Positions 8,033 through 16,192 of a stretch of DNA of 64,000 nucleotides are shown piece by piece; position 1 is the stretch's first letter; each line of letters starts with the position of its first letter. Position numbers and translations under genes: made by a program. The stretch comes from an uncultured Prevotellaceae bacterium (GTDB lineage Bacteria > Bacteroidota > Bacteroidia > Bacteroidales > Bacteroidaceae), in the NCBI GenBank assembly GCA_900315565.1, contig OMZS01000009.1:1-64000 (forward strand), written 5' to 3'. The notes below the pieces were generated by a model. That model was not told the origin of the DNA and did not search any database. It was given only the letters and a program-made list of their open reading frames with translations.

Positions 8033-9500
8033 AGGTGCGTACCAGATTTCGTCCCGCGTCAATGCGGAGGAAGATGAACAGCAGCAGCGTGAATCCCCAC
8101 AACGAGGAGCCACCATAGCTGAAAAACGGCAACGGGATGCCAATAACAGGAGTAAGTCCCAACACCATGCCCACATTGATGAACACATGGAACAAAAAAA
8201 TGCTCAGCACACAGTAGCCGTACACCCTGCCAAACTTGAAAGGCTGCCGCTCGGCCATTTTTATCAGCCTGAGAATGAGCGCCAAAAACAACAGCAGCAC
8301 GGCTGCACACCCCAGGAACCCTTCTTCTTCGCCCACGGTGCAGAAAATAAAGTCGGTGTCTTGCTCGGGCACGAATTTCAGCTTGGTTTGCGTGCCATTG
8401 AGGAAGCCCTTGCCACGCAGACCACCCGAGCCGATGGCAATCTCGCTCTGGTGTACGTTGTAGCCCGCACCACGCAGGTCTTCCTCGAGGCCCAGCAGCA
8501 CATTGATACGCGTGCGCTGGTGCTCCTCAAGCACATTGTTGAGCAAATAGTCGGCCGAATAGAAGGTGGCCACCGAACCGATGGCAAACAGGCAAATGAG
8601 GAAGTAAGGCAGATAGCGGCTGCTGAGCCATTGGTAGAGTATATAACCTATGACACCCGTGCAAAGCGCCAGCTGCACCCACACTATGTCGAACGGAATG
8701 ACAAATTTGGAGAAAAGCAGCGCCACAAGCGTGATGCCGATGCAATAAACCAAGATGCGGAAAGTCTGCTTGGCATCGCGGCAATAAACATACACCATGC
8801 CAGCCGTGAAAATCTGCACCAGCAGCAGCACAACAAATTTTCCCACCGACGTGGGCGTGTCCCAAAGCATAGTGTCCTCGAAACGTACGCCCACCACAAA
8901 ATAGATGACCATGGCGACACCCGTAAACAGAATGCTGCCCGGCATGCCTTCGCGATAGAACATCAGGAAGAAAGCCAGATAGACAAGAGCCGAGCCTGTT
9001 TCGCGCTGACCGACAATAAAAATCATGGGCAGCAAAATGATGGCACAGGCTATGGCAAAATGTTTCCACTTATGAATGTCGAAACCATAGACACTCATAA
9101 ACTTGCTGATAGCCAACGCCGTTGCAAACTTGGCAAACTCGGCCGGCTGCAAACGCAACGGCCCCAGCACCAGCCACGAGCGCGAACCTTTTATCTGGTG
9201 CGGATTGAATATGGTGGCAAAAAGCAGCACAAGGAGTGCTATATATATAATGTACGCGAAGGTGTCGTAAAACCGGTCGTCGAGCATGATGAGCACAAAA
9301 CCCAGCACAATGGAGGTGCCAATCCACACTATCTGCATGCCCGAGCGGGTGCTCAGACTGAAAATGTCTGTGTCGCCGTAGGTATAGCTGGCACCGCAAA
9401 CGCTAATCCATCCGAACACGAGCAGTGCCAGATAGATGCCAAACGTCCACCAGTCGAGCGAACGTAAAACACTGGGTTGTTTATCGACTCCTTGTACCAT
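8031..9500 (-). CDS. rodA: Rod-shape SEDS peptidoglycan glycosyltransferase
   Basis: RodA polymerises glycan strands together with the class B PBP encoded just upstream. From the ATG at 9500 (MVQGVDKQPSVLRSLDWW) the product has 489 residues with about ten membrane helices and SEDS landmarks: RSWLVLGPLRLQPAEFAKFA, FIVGQRETGSALVYLAFFL (conserved Asp position occupied by E-T-G here), AIGSGGLRGKGFLNGTQTKL, VPEQDTDFIFCTVGEEEGFLG, and PVIGIPLPFFSYGGSS near the end. An in-frame extension to 9608 reads through a repeat hairpin and is rejected. It is the last gene of the mreB-mreC-mreD-mrdA-rodA run on the minus strand. A 67-base insertion-like loop between helices 7 and 8 (LLVQIFTAGMVYVYC...) makes it longer than the roughly 370-430 residues of Proteobacteria. 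Confidence 0.95.
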   Translation of the reverse strand: MVQGVDKQPSVLRSLDWWTFGIYLALLVFGWISVCGASYTYGDTDIFSLSTRSGMQIVWIGTSIVLGFVLIMLDDRFYDTFAYIIYIALLVLLFATIFNPHQIKGSRSWLVLGPLRLQPAEFAKFATALAISKFMSVYGFDIHKWKHFAIACAIILLPMIFIVGQRETGSALVYLAFFLMFYREGMPGSILFTGVAMVIYFVVGVRFEDTMLWDTPTSVGKFVVLLLVQIFTAGMVYVYCRDAKQTFRILVYCIGITLVALLFSKFVIPFDIVWVQLALCTGVIGYILYQWLSSRYLPYFLICLFAIGSVATFYSADYLLNNVLEEHQRTRINVLLGLEEDLRGAGYNVHQSEIAIGSGGLRGKGFLNGTQTKLKFVPEQDTDFIFCTVGEEEGFLGCAAVLLLFLALILRLIKMAERQPFKFGRVYGYCVLSIFLFHVFINVGMVLGLTPVIGIPLPFFSYGGSSLWGFTLLLFIFLRIDAGRNLVRT

Positions 9501-9556
9501 CGGTCTTGTTCTTTTTTTAAATTTCGCTGGGCTCTCAACTTTTTGTAGTTCAAGAA

Positions 9557-9668
9557 GTTCAAGTAGTTGCAAGGAGTTCAAGACAATAGCTTTATTCTTG
9601 TTCTCCACTTCAGAAAGATGCCTCAGAGCTAAGACTGATGTCTTGTAACTCCTTGCAACTCCTTGAAC
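9557..9668. repeat. Long imperfect hairpin in the mrdA-rodA gap
   Basis: Left arm 9557-9585 and right arm 9639-9668 pair over about 29 bases with few mismatches (core GTTGCAAGGAGTT / AACTCCTTGCAAC). The loop holds the dispersed motif GCCTCAGAGCTAAGACTGAT, also present at 21114-21145. Confidence 0.75.
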
Positions 9669-9706
9669 TCCCTGTTTACTTTACCTTCGAAAGTTAAGTT
9701 CTTTAT

Positions 9707-11557
9707 TTATCGGTTGCGGCTGCCGTAGGCGATTCGACGGTGCTGGAACACATTGGCACGCGCCTCTGAGCCAGGCGAAAGATGTCCTTTCAGATACTGC
9801 TCAATCATCAGTCCCCCGATGGGAACACCAAACTCGGCACCGAAGCCACCGTTTTCCACATACACGGCAATGGCTATCTTGGGATTGTCCATGGGGGCAA
9901 AGCCCATGAACACCGAGTGGTCTTGTCCGCGGTTCTGGGCCGTACCCGTTTTTCCGCAGATGGCAATGTCGCCACGGTTCAGGTGCTTACACGTTCCGCC
10001 CAACACCGACGAGCGCATGCCGCTGACAATGTAGTTGTAGGCAGCCGCCGACGCCTTGGTGTAGTGGCGGCGGGTGAAGGCCGTGTCGAGCGGCTCACCT
10101 TTCACCTTGCGCACCACATGGGGCACATAGTAGTAACCCCGGTTGGCGATGGTGGCCCCAAGATTGGCTATCTGCAGCGGGGTGAGGTTCACCTCGCCCT
10201 GGCCAATGGAGATACTGATGACGGTGAGTCCGTTCCACGAGTTGTGGTAAGCCTTGTCGTAAAACTGCGCATTGGGAATGAGTCCGCGTTTCTCGCCGGG
10301 CAAATCGACGCCCAGTTTATAGCCGAATCCCATGCTCACCATATAGTCGCGCCATGTGTTCATGGCATCCTGCACAGTTTTGTATTTCTTCCGGTTCGAC
10401 AGCATGTAGTAAAGTCCCCAGCAGAAGTAGCCGTTGCACGAGGTACTGATGGCAGGCACCAGACTGATTGGTGAGCCGTGGCCGTGGCAGCCCACGTGCA
10501 GTCCGCGATGATAGAATCCGCGGTGGCAGGAGAACTGGGTGGTGGGCGTAATGACGCCTTCGGTCATATAGGTGAGGCCCTGCGACGTCTTGAAAGTAGA
10601 GCCAGGCGGATATTGTCCCATGATGCTTCGGTTGAGCAGGGGTTTCCACACGTCGCGCGAGAGCTGTGCGTGCATTTTACCTCGGTTTCGGCCTGTCATG
10701 ATGCGGGCGTCGTAGGTGGGCGACGACACCATGCAGAGCACCTCGCCCGTACTGGGCTCCAGGGCCACGATGCTGCCAATCTTGCCCTCGAGCAGCCTTT
10801 CGCCCAAAGCCTGCAAGTCGAGATCGATGCTGAGCGTGAGGTCTTTGCCCGGGCGCGGCTTGCGGTCGAACTTGCCGTCCTGGTAGCGGCCCTGAATGCG
10901 CCCGTGGGCATCGCGCAGCAATATCTGCACACCCTTTTCGCCTCGCAGTTGCTTTTCGTACGAACGCTCCACGCCAATCTTCCCGATGTAGTCGCCCGGC
11001 TGATAGTAGTCATCTTCCTCAATGTCGGCGGGCGACACTTCTGCCACATCGCCCAGCACATGGGGTGCATAGGGGTACTGATACTGGCGTATGCTTCGGC
11101 GGCGCACGTAAAAGCCGGGGAAGCGGAAAATCTTCTCCTGGAAAATGCTGAACTCCTTGTCGGACAGTTGGCTCATGAACAGCTGCTGTGTGAAGCGCGA
11201 GTAGCCAGGGTTCTTGTTATAATCCTTGATGTCGGCCATGCGCTGTATGAAATACTCCTTGGTGATGCCCAGCGCATTGCAAAACTCGGTGGTGTCGGTA
11301 CGGTCCTTGGCCTCGTTCATGACTACCATGATATCGTAAGCAGGCTGGTTGTAAACCATGAGCTTGCCATTGCGGTCGGTGATGACACCGCGCGAGGGAT
11401 ATTCTATTTTTTTGAGAAAGGCGTTACTGTCGGCGTTCTTCTTGTAGTCGTCGCTCATGATTTGCAGCGTAAAGAGCCTGATGAGATAGACCACCACAAT
11501 TGTGACAGCCACTCCAGCAAGAACGTATCGTCTGTTAGCAAGGTCGTAATCTTTCAT
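9707..11557 (-). CDS. mrdA: Penicillin-binding protein 2, transpeptidase of the rod complex
   Basis: The 616-residue class B PBP cross-links side-wall peptidoglycan in partnership with RodA. It has one N-terminal membrane helix (residues 11-33), a PBP dimerisation region starting at SRGVITDRNGKLMVYNQPAY (55-74), and the transpeptidase motifs S320-T-F-K323 (PPGSTFKTSQ), S373-C-N375 and K536-T-G538 (CGKTGTAQN). Length fits PBP2 (about 600-640). The stretch CHRGFYHRGLHVGCHGHG before SxN is rich in His/Cys, as seen in PBP2 metal sites of some families; this is an observation only. The gene starts three bases beyond the end of a run of bases following mreD; a 206-base gap with a repeat hairpin precedes rodA. 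Confidence 0.95.
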   Translation of the reverse strand: MKDYDLANRRYVLAGVAVTIVVVYLIRLFTLQIMSDDYKKNADSNAFLKKIEYPSRGVITDRNGKLMVYNQPAYDIMVVMNEAKDRTDTTEFCNALGITKEYFIQRMADIKDYNKNPGYSRFTQQLFMSQLSDKEFSIFQEKIFRFPGFYVRRRSIRQYQYPYAPHVLGDVAEVSPADIEEDDYYQPGDYIGKIGVERSYEKQLRGEKGVQILLRDAHGRIQGRYQDGKFDRKPRPGKDLTLSIDLDLQALGERLLEGKIGSIVALEPSTGEVLCMVSSPTYDARIMTGRNRGKMHAQLSRDVWKPLLNRSIMGQYPPGSTFKTSQGLTYMTEGVITPTTQFSCHRGFYHRGLHVGCHGHGSPISLVPAISTSCNGYFCWGLYYMLSNRKKYKTVQDAMNTWRDYMVSMGFGYKLGVDLPGEKRGLIPNAQFYDKAYHNSWNGLTVISISIGQGEVNLTPLQIANLGATIANRGYYYVPHVVRKVKGEPLDTAFTRRHYTKASAAAYNYIVSGMRSSVLGGTCKHLNRGDIAICGKTGTAQNRGQDHSVFMGFAPMDNPKIAIAVYVENGGFGAEFGVPIGGLMIEQYLKGHLSPGSEARANVFQHRRIAYGSRNR

Positions 11558-11580
11558 GCTTCAACAGTAACGGTATTTTT

Positions 11581-12078
11581 TCAACGTCTGAGGTTGTCGA
11601 GGGTGATGATGAGCACCAGTGTTATCACGGTGCTGCCGCCCACGCACTCGAGCCACTGCACCCAGTTGAAGAAGGTGAACATCTCCAGCGTGAAGAACAG
11701 CAGACAGTAGATGAGTGAGCAAATGAGCGCATAAAGGAAATAGGAGGTGAACCCGAGCGTATGCACGCCTGGTTCCAGGTCGTCGGGGCTGTCGCGCTGG
11801 ATGAAAAGTCCCAGCACGTAGGGCTGCACGGCTCCGAGGAAGGTGGCTGCGCCCGACGACACGCCCGGCGTATTGGAGAAGGTGTCGATGCTGAGTCCCA
11901 GCAGGAAACTGCTCACCAGAATAACCCAAGGCTGGGTGTTGCGGCGGAAGAGCATGATGAACCAGATGTAGAGCAGCGGCGTGGCACACCCGAAAAGGTG
12001 GATGTGATTCAGCACCAAAGCCTGAACCACACACAGCACAACGAAAAGCGCCACGCGCTTGATGATGTCAAATTCCAT
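11581..12078 (-). CDS. mreD: Rod shape-determining membrane protein MreD
   Basis: This small integral membrane protein of the elongasome has 165 residues and five or six hydrophobic segments: ALFVVLCVVQALVLNHI, LLYIWFIMLF, WVILVSSFLLGLSID (with the SIDTFSNTPG motif typical of MreD), AATFLGAVQPYVL, YFLYALICSLIYCLLFF and STVITLVLIITL. The start MEFDIIKRV is at 12078, 13 bases after the mreC stop. The C-terminal end LDNLRR lies 23 bases before mrdA. Position in the mreBCD-mrdA-rodA order makes the assignment firm although MreD sequence is poorly conserved. Confidence 0.9.
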   Translation of the reverse strand: MEFDIIKRVALFVVLCVVQALVLNHIHLFGCATPLLYIWFIMLFRRNTQPWVILVSSFLLGLSIDTFSNTPGVSSGAATFLGAVQPYVLGLFIQRDSPDDLEPGVHTLGFTSYFLYALICSLIYCLLFFTLEMFTFFNWVQWLECVGGSTVITLVLIITLDNLRR

Positions 12079-12091
12079 AAGCCTCGCTCTC

Positions 12092-12952
12092 CTACTCCTT
12101 TGCTTTTAATGAATCTTGTGCGGCACGAAGCACCTTCAGTCGCTCCTGCATCAAGGCATCGTCGATGACGCACACGTTGCGCAGGTTGCCGAAATCTGTT
12201 GACAGTTCCACCTGCAAACGGTACGACAGCCCGTCGGCAGAATTATAGACATGGAGAATTTTTCCCACGAGCAGTCCTGGCGGGAACACCGACGAATAGC
12301 CACTGGTCACTATCTTGTCGTAAAGACGGAAATGGGCATGCCGGGGAATGTCCTCGACGTAGGCAATGCTCGAAGCCCCACCGTTCCACTGCAGGTAGCC
12401 GAAATAGCCACGGTCCTGAATGGCAACGCTGATGTTGGAGTGCGAATTGATGACGGGAATCACCACCGAGTAGGCCGAGGACACCATATAGACGATGCCC
12501 ACAATGCCTGTGCCGCAAGCCACACCCATGTCCTTGCGCACACCATCGGCACTACCCTTGTCTATGGTAATCAGGTTTTCGCGGCTGGCGATGGAATTAT
12601 CGACCACCTTGGCGGGAATGAGCTTATACTCATTGAGCACTTCCAGCTGTCCGCGCTTGAGAAACGACGAGTCGCCCGTTGCCTCAACCAGTTTTTCGGA
12701 CAACTGTTTCACCTGGCGCTCCAGATAAACGTTGCGCGTGGTGAGCAACTCGTTTTCCTGCACCAGTCCGAAGAAAGACTCAACCGACGAATTCCATTCG
12801 AAAAACTTACCCGTCAAAACGTTGGCCGACGAAAACCATACACTGCCCTGATAGCTGTTGTATTGGAACAGCATCACCATGCTGACAATCTCGAGTACGA
12901 CAAAGAGAAACCAATGGTAATATTTTGCCAGAAACTCCAGAAGGTTCTTCAT
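12092..12952 (-). CDS. mreC: Rod shape-determining protein MreC
   Basis: MreC is the periplasmic scaffold linking MreB filaments with PBP2/RodA. The product has 286 residues: a short cytoplasmic N-terminus, a membrane helix (WFLFVVLEIVSMVMLF, about 14-30), a coiled-coil (FFGLVQENELLTTRNVYLER and following residues, about 60-95), then the beta-rich MreC domain (KVVDNSIASRENLITIDKGS, GIVGIVYMVSSAYSVVIPVI, IVTSGYSSVFPPGLLVGKI). The conserved TSGxxxxxPxGxxVG motif is present. It starts 22 bases after the mreB stop and is followed within 13 bases by mreD. Confidence 0.95.
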   Translation of the reverse strand: MKNLLEFLAKYYHWFLFVVLEIVSMVMLFQYNSYQGSVWFSSANVLTGKFFEWNSSVESFFGLVQENELLTTRNVYLERQVKQLSEKLVEATGDSSFLKRGQLEVLNEYKLIPAKVVDNSIASRENLITIDKGSADGVRKDMGVACGTGIVGIVYMVSSAYSVVIPVINSHSNISVAIQDRGYFGYLQWNGGASSIAYVEDIPRHAHFRLYDKIVTSGYSSVFPPGLLVGKILHVYNSADGLSYRLQVELSTDFGNLRNVCVIDDALMQERLKVLRAAQDSLKAKE

Positions 12953-12974
12953 ACTTTGAGGGGTCCCTCTTTTT

Positions 12975-13997
12975 TTATCTCATCAGGAACGAGAAGCGGT
13001 CAACGTTCTTCAGCGCGATGCCGGCACCCTTGGCCACACAGTGCAACGGGTCTTCGGCCACGTGGAACGGTATGTTGATTTTGTCAGTAAGACGCTTATC
13101 GAGACCGCGCAGCAGAGCACCGCCACCCGTCAGATAGATGCCGTTTTTCACAATGTCGGCATACAGCTCGGGCGGAGTGTTCTCGAGTGCGTTGAGCACG
13201 GCGGTTTCAATCTTGGCCACGGTCTTGTCGATGCAGTGGGCAATCTCCTGATAGCACACGGGCACCTCCATGGGCAGGGCGGTGATGCGGTTGGGCCCAT
13301 GCACCACGTAGTCCTCGGGGGCTTCCTCGCCCAAGTCGGTGAGTGCCGAGCCTACGTTAATCTTAATACGCTCAGCCATGCGCTCGCTCACCTTCACATT
13401 GTGCTGACGGCTCATGTACTCCTGAATGTCGGCAGTGAGGTCGTCGCCGGCCATCTTGATGGAGTTGTTGGCTACGATACCGCCCAACGAGATAACGGCA
13501 ATCTCGGTGGTGCCGCCACCGATATCCACAATCATGTTGCCCTCGGGAGCCTCAACGTCGAGCCCGATACCGATGGCAGCTGCCATCGGCTCGAAAATCA
13601 GATAAACGTCGCGCCCGTCGGCATGCTCGGCAGAGTCGCGCACGGCGCGCAGCTCCACCTCAGTAGAGCCCGAAGGCACGCCGATGACCATGCGGAGCGA
13701 GGGGGTGAACAGGCGGCTGCCCGAATGCACCATTTTAATGAGTCCGCGCATCATCTGCTCGCAGGCCGAGAAGTCGGCAATCACACCGTCGCGCAGCGGG
13801 CGCACAGTGCGGATGTTGTCGTGCGTCTTCTCGTACATCAGCTTAGCCTGCTGGCCCACGGCAATCATTTTGCCGTCGGCACGGTTGAGCGCCACCACCG
13901 ACGGCTCGTCAACCACAATCTTATCGTCACTTATGATGATGGTGTTGGCTGTGCCAAGGTCCATCGCAATTTCTTGAACAAACGAAAATAATCCCAT
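12975..13997 (-). CDS. mreB: Rod shape-determining actin homologue MreB
   Basis: MreB is the actin-like filament that directs side-wall synthesis. The 340-residue product shows the actin-fold motifs in order: phosphate-1 MDLGTANTIIISDDK (residues 12-26), EPSVVALNR, GVPSGSTEVELRAV, the phosphate-2 motif MIVDIGGGTTEIAVISLGG (about 155-173), and the adenosine motif YLTGGGALLRGLDKRL (near 289-304). Length is standard (about 340). The gene starts 78 bases after the purH-like gene, across a TCAATTA heptamer array, so the two may be cotranscribed. The mreC, mreD, mrdA and rodA genes follow on the same strand. Confidence 0.97.
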   Translation of the reverse strand: MGLFSFVQEIAMDLGTANTIIISDDKIVVDEPSVVALNRADGKMIAVGQQAKLMYEKTHDNIRTVRPLRDGVIADFSACEQMMRGLIKMVHSGSRLFTPSLRMVIGVPSGSTEVELRAVRDSAEHADGRDVYLIFEPMAAAIGIGLDVEAPEGNMIVDIGGGTTEIAVISLGGIVANNSIKMAGDDLTADIQEYMSRQHNVKVSERMAERIKINVGSALTDLGEEAPEDYVVHGPNRITALPMEVPVCYQEIAHCIDKTVAKIETAVLNALENTPPELYADIVKNGIYLTGGGALLRGLDKRLTDKINIPFHVAEDPLHCVAKGAGIALKNVDRFSFLMR

Positions 13998-14040
13998 ATT
14001 GTTATTTACTTATTTCACTATTTTACAATTTTACGATTTC

Positions 14041-14081
14041 ACAATTATCAATTGTCAATTATCAATTATCAATTATCAATT
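14041..14081. repeat. Heptamer array (ATCAATT)n at the purH stop
   Basis: About six copies of the 7-base unit run from within the purH stop region toward mreB. The purH TGA stop is itself part of the array. Confidence 0.85.
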
Positions 14082-14672
14082 CTTTTCAAACCAATCGTGA
14101 ATGGCCGTATCGTAGTGCGAGCTCACGCCAAAGGCCCTTGTAGCCAGCATGCGACGGTCTTCGATGTCGGTTTGTGCTCCTTTGCGGTTCAGAATGTCGA
14201 GCAGCAGCCCATATTCGGCCTTGCTCGGCACGATGACTACATCCTTGAAATTCTTAGCACCGGCGCGGATGAGCGAAATGCCGCCAATGTCAATCTTCTC
14301 GATGATGTCGGCTTCGCCAGCACCGCTGGCCACCGTCTGCTCGAAAGGATAAAGGTCAACAATCACGAGGTCGATTTCAGGAATCTCGTACTGAGCCATC
14401 TGCTCACGGTCACCCTCATTGTCGCGACGGGCCAAAATACCACCAAACACCTTCGGGTGAAGCGTCTTCACGCGCCCGCCCAGAATAGAGGGATAAGTGG
14501 TCACATTCTCCACCTTCTCGCAGGGATAACCCAGCTCTTCAATAAATTTCTGCGTACCACCAGTGGAAAGGAATTTCACGCCCTCGGCGTGCAATTTCGA
14601 AAGCAACTCTTCTAAGCCATCTTTGTGGAAAACCGACACCAAGGCGGTTTTCATCTTCTTCGATTCAGCCAT
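14076..14672 (-). CDS. purH: IMP cyclohydrolase domain of PurH only (lacks the AICAR transformylase domain)
   Basis: The 198-residue product equals the N-terminal MGS-like half of bifunctional PurH (usually about 500-530 residues), which closes FAICAR to IMP. It has ALVSVFHKDGLEELL, FLSTGGTQKFIEELG, TLHPKVFGGILARRDN, DLVIVDLYPFEQTVAS, EKIDIGGISLIRAGAKN and the C-terminal HYDTAIHDWFEKN, where the AICAR transformylase domain would normally begin. A clean stop follows and then mreB, with no trace of the second domain. The lineage probably encodes the transformylase elsewhere; otherwise the C-terminus was lost. The start at 14672 (MAESKKMKTALVSVFHK) fits a promoter at 14724-14756. Confidence 0.85.
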   Translation of the reverse strand: MAESKKMKTALVSVFHKDGLEELLSKLHAEGVKFLSTGGTQKFIEELGYPCEKVENVTTYPSILGGRVKTLHPKVFGGILARRDNEGDREQMAQYEIPEIDLVIVDLYPFEQTVASGAGEADIIEKIDIGGISLIRAGAKNFKDVVIVPSKAEYGLLLDILNRKGAQTDIEDRRMLATRAFGVSSHYDTAIHDWFEKN

Positions 14673-14723
14673 ACTTTAAATAAAAACGATAATATATAAT
14701 GTACATTATTAAATTTCAGACTG

Positions 14724-14756
14724 CAAAATTACGAAAAATCACTGATAACGCACCAA
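14724..14756 (-). promoter_or_regulatory. Promoter for the purH/mre run
   Basis: On the minus strand TTG (14754-14756) precedes TAATTTTG (14724-14731) by 22 bases, 52 bases before the purH start. Confidence 0.5.
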
Positions 14757-14834
14757 CATTTTCGCACATTTTTTTCAGAAATCGCAATTAATTTGTTTCA
14801 TGTCAATCGCAACTACCGCAAACCGCCCATTTAA

Positions 14835-15047
14835 CCTGAATTATTCACAAAGAAGATTTACGCTACGCGCCTCATTCCCGAGCAAGCTCGCCTACCCGTA
14901 GCCTTTCAAAAACAAAGAAAAACAAAAGCAAACAAGGAAAAACAGGTTTTTATTTGTACCCACCCGGTTTTTATTAGTTTTTCTTGGTTTTTCTTTGTTT
15001 TTGAAAGGCGCGGAGCGTATATTTACAAAGTTCATGAATAATCCAGG
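14835..15047. repeat. MITE-like palindromic element, copy 1
   Basis: Ends CCTGAATTATTCA and TGAATAATCCAGG are inverted. Inside, two long A/C-rich and T/G-rich arms face each other (CCTTTCAAAAACAAAG... and ...CTTTGTTTTTGAAAGG) next to GCTACGCGCC / GGCGCGGAGC. Copy 2 is at 24043-24229. This copy has an extra 30-base insertion in its left arm (around 14873-14905). Confidence 0.8.
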
Positions 15048-15873
15048 CAAGGGTACTTGCGCCTCAATATGACCGCTTCCGGCAGAAAACAGGCAGAAAT
15101 GGCCCCCAACGCGAAACCCGACGTTTTGTCAGAATTATTTATCAGATTTAACGCAAATTTAACACTACAGAGGCCTTTCTAACCCACGAAGATTTTTTCT
15201 CGGCCAAATACGCGAAAAATGCGATTTCAAGCAAAGTGCAATATTTCAGCCATTTACAAAAACAATACTATGCTTTGAAAAATTATCTCACGACGATATT
15301 TTTTTATCTCACGACGTTATTATTTTCTTGGCCATAAAAAAACATGCATCCGAAGGCAAGAAAATGGCGATTTCAGGTCGTTTTTCTGCATTTTCTGACT
15401 TCAGCCGCTTTTTTCAGGCCTTCAACTGGGGAAAAATCTTGCGCAAAATAGCCCTTTTGCGCAAAAACCGCAGCCAGAATTCATTTCCGCTCCGCCAAAA
15501 CCCATGTCAAGGATTTTCAAATTTTCACATTTATTTACATCACAGCGAAAACTACAAGGGTAGTAGGAGGCGACGTGGCTCACGTCGCAACCCCGCAAAG
15601 CCGCGCGCTGCCGTCACGTGAGCCACGTGACCTCCTATGCAGCCTCCAACTTTGCCTGAATTATTCATACCTCCCGATGCGCCAGCCGCTCCCCTCCCAA
15701 GTAGGGGAGGGGTGGCCGTAGGCCGGGGTGGGGTCAGTAATATTTTCGCAGAAAAATTGACAGAACTCCGTTTCACCTGAATTATTCCTACCCACCGATG
15801 CGCCAGCCTCTCCCCGCCCTCAATGTCAAGCGCGCGTCAGTTAAAAAGTATGCGCGCGCGAATAAAAGGGAAA

Positions 15874-15949
15874 GCCCATCACCCAACACCCATCACCCAA
15901 CACCCATCACCCAACACCCAACACCCATCACCCATCACCCAACACCCCT
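15874..15949. repeat. 14-base minisatellite (CCCATCACCCAACA)n
   Basis: Five or so copies of CCCATCACCCAACA with one-half-unit variants. The minus strand has evenly spaced GGG runs (GGGTGTTGGGTGATGGG) that could form a G-quadruplex. Confidence 0.85.
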
Positions 15950-16192
15950 ATTTGCCGTTAACGTCTGTTATTCAGGGCACCAGTTGTGTTAATAAGTGAT
16001 AAGAATTATGAGGAAAAGGTAAATCGGGATGGGGGTATTTGTAAAATTATTTGTAATTTTGCAGGCTGAATTTAAAAACTATCGCTAAAATAACGATAAA
16101 TAATAACATTCAACGTTCACATTATTTTATATACGTGATAAGGGATTATCGCACAACAGGATAATTATACTTACAAGAAAATTTTTATTTTT

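Larger units (their letters stand above)
14757..16192. other. Repeat-filled intergenic hotspot
   Basis: No convincing gene lies in these 1.4 kb. Contents: a palindromic MITE-like element (14835-15047); two direct copies of TTATCTCACGACG (15285 and 15304); a perfect 10-base-arm hairpin TTGCGCAAAA...TTTTGCGCAA (15439-15464); an inverted pair AGGAGG..ACGTGGCTCACGT / ACGTGAGCCACGT..CCTCCT (15567-15636); two 33-base copies of CCTGAATTATTC...GCGCCAGCC (15655-15687, 15776-15808); a C-rich/G-rich hairpin (15690-15735); a 27-base unit shared with 21046-21073 (15735-15761); and a 14-base minisatellite (15874-15949). The promoter of the BspA-like gene is probably at 16038-16061 (TTTG then TAATTTTG, short spacing). 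Confidence 0.7.

Noticed and set aside
8022-9467. Plus-strand 481-codon frame
   Set aside because: It lies wholly antisense to rodA, has no domain, and is Gln/His/Arg-rich as expected from reading a membrane protein gene backwards.
9501-9608. Longer rodA start at 9608
   Set aside because: The added 36 residues (Leu/Glu/Gln-rich) translate the left arm of a repeat hairpin; the ATG at 9500 gives the usual RodA N-terminus.
10478-11710. Plus-strand 410-codon frame
   Set aside because: Antisense to mrdA, which has all its transpeptidase motifs.
13041-13991. Plus-strand 316-codon frame
   Set aside because: Antisense to mreB; His/Val-rich shadow.
14835-15047. Insertion sequence
   Set aside because: The element has inverted ends but no transposase frame of any length; described as MITE-like instead.
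15874-15949. CRISPR array
   Set aside because: Units are 14 bases, contiguous, without unique spacers; a minisatellite. The LRR and BspA repeats are coding.
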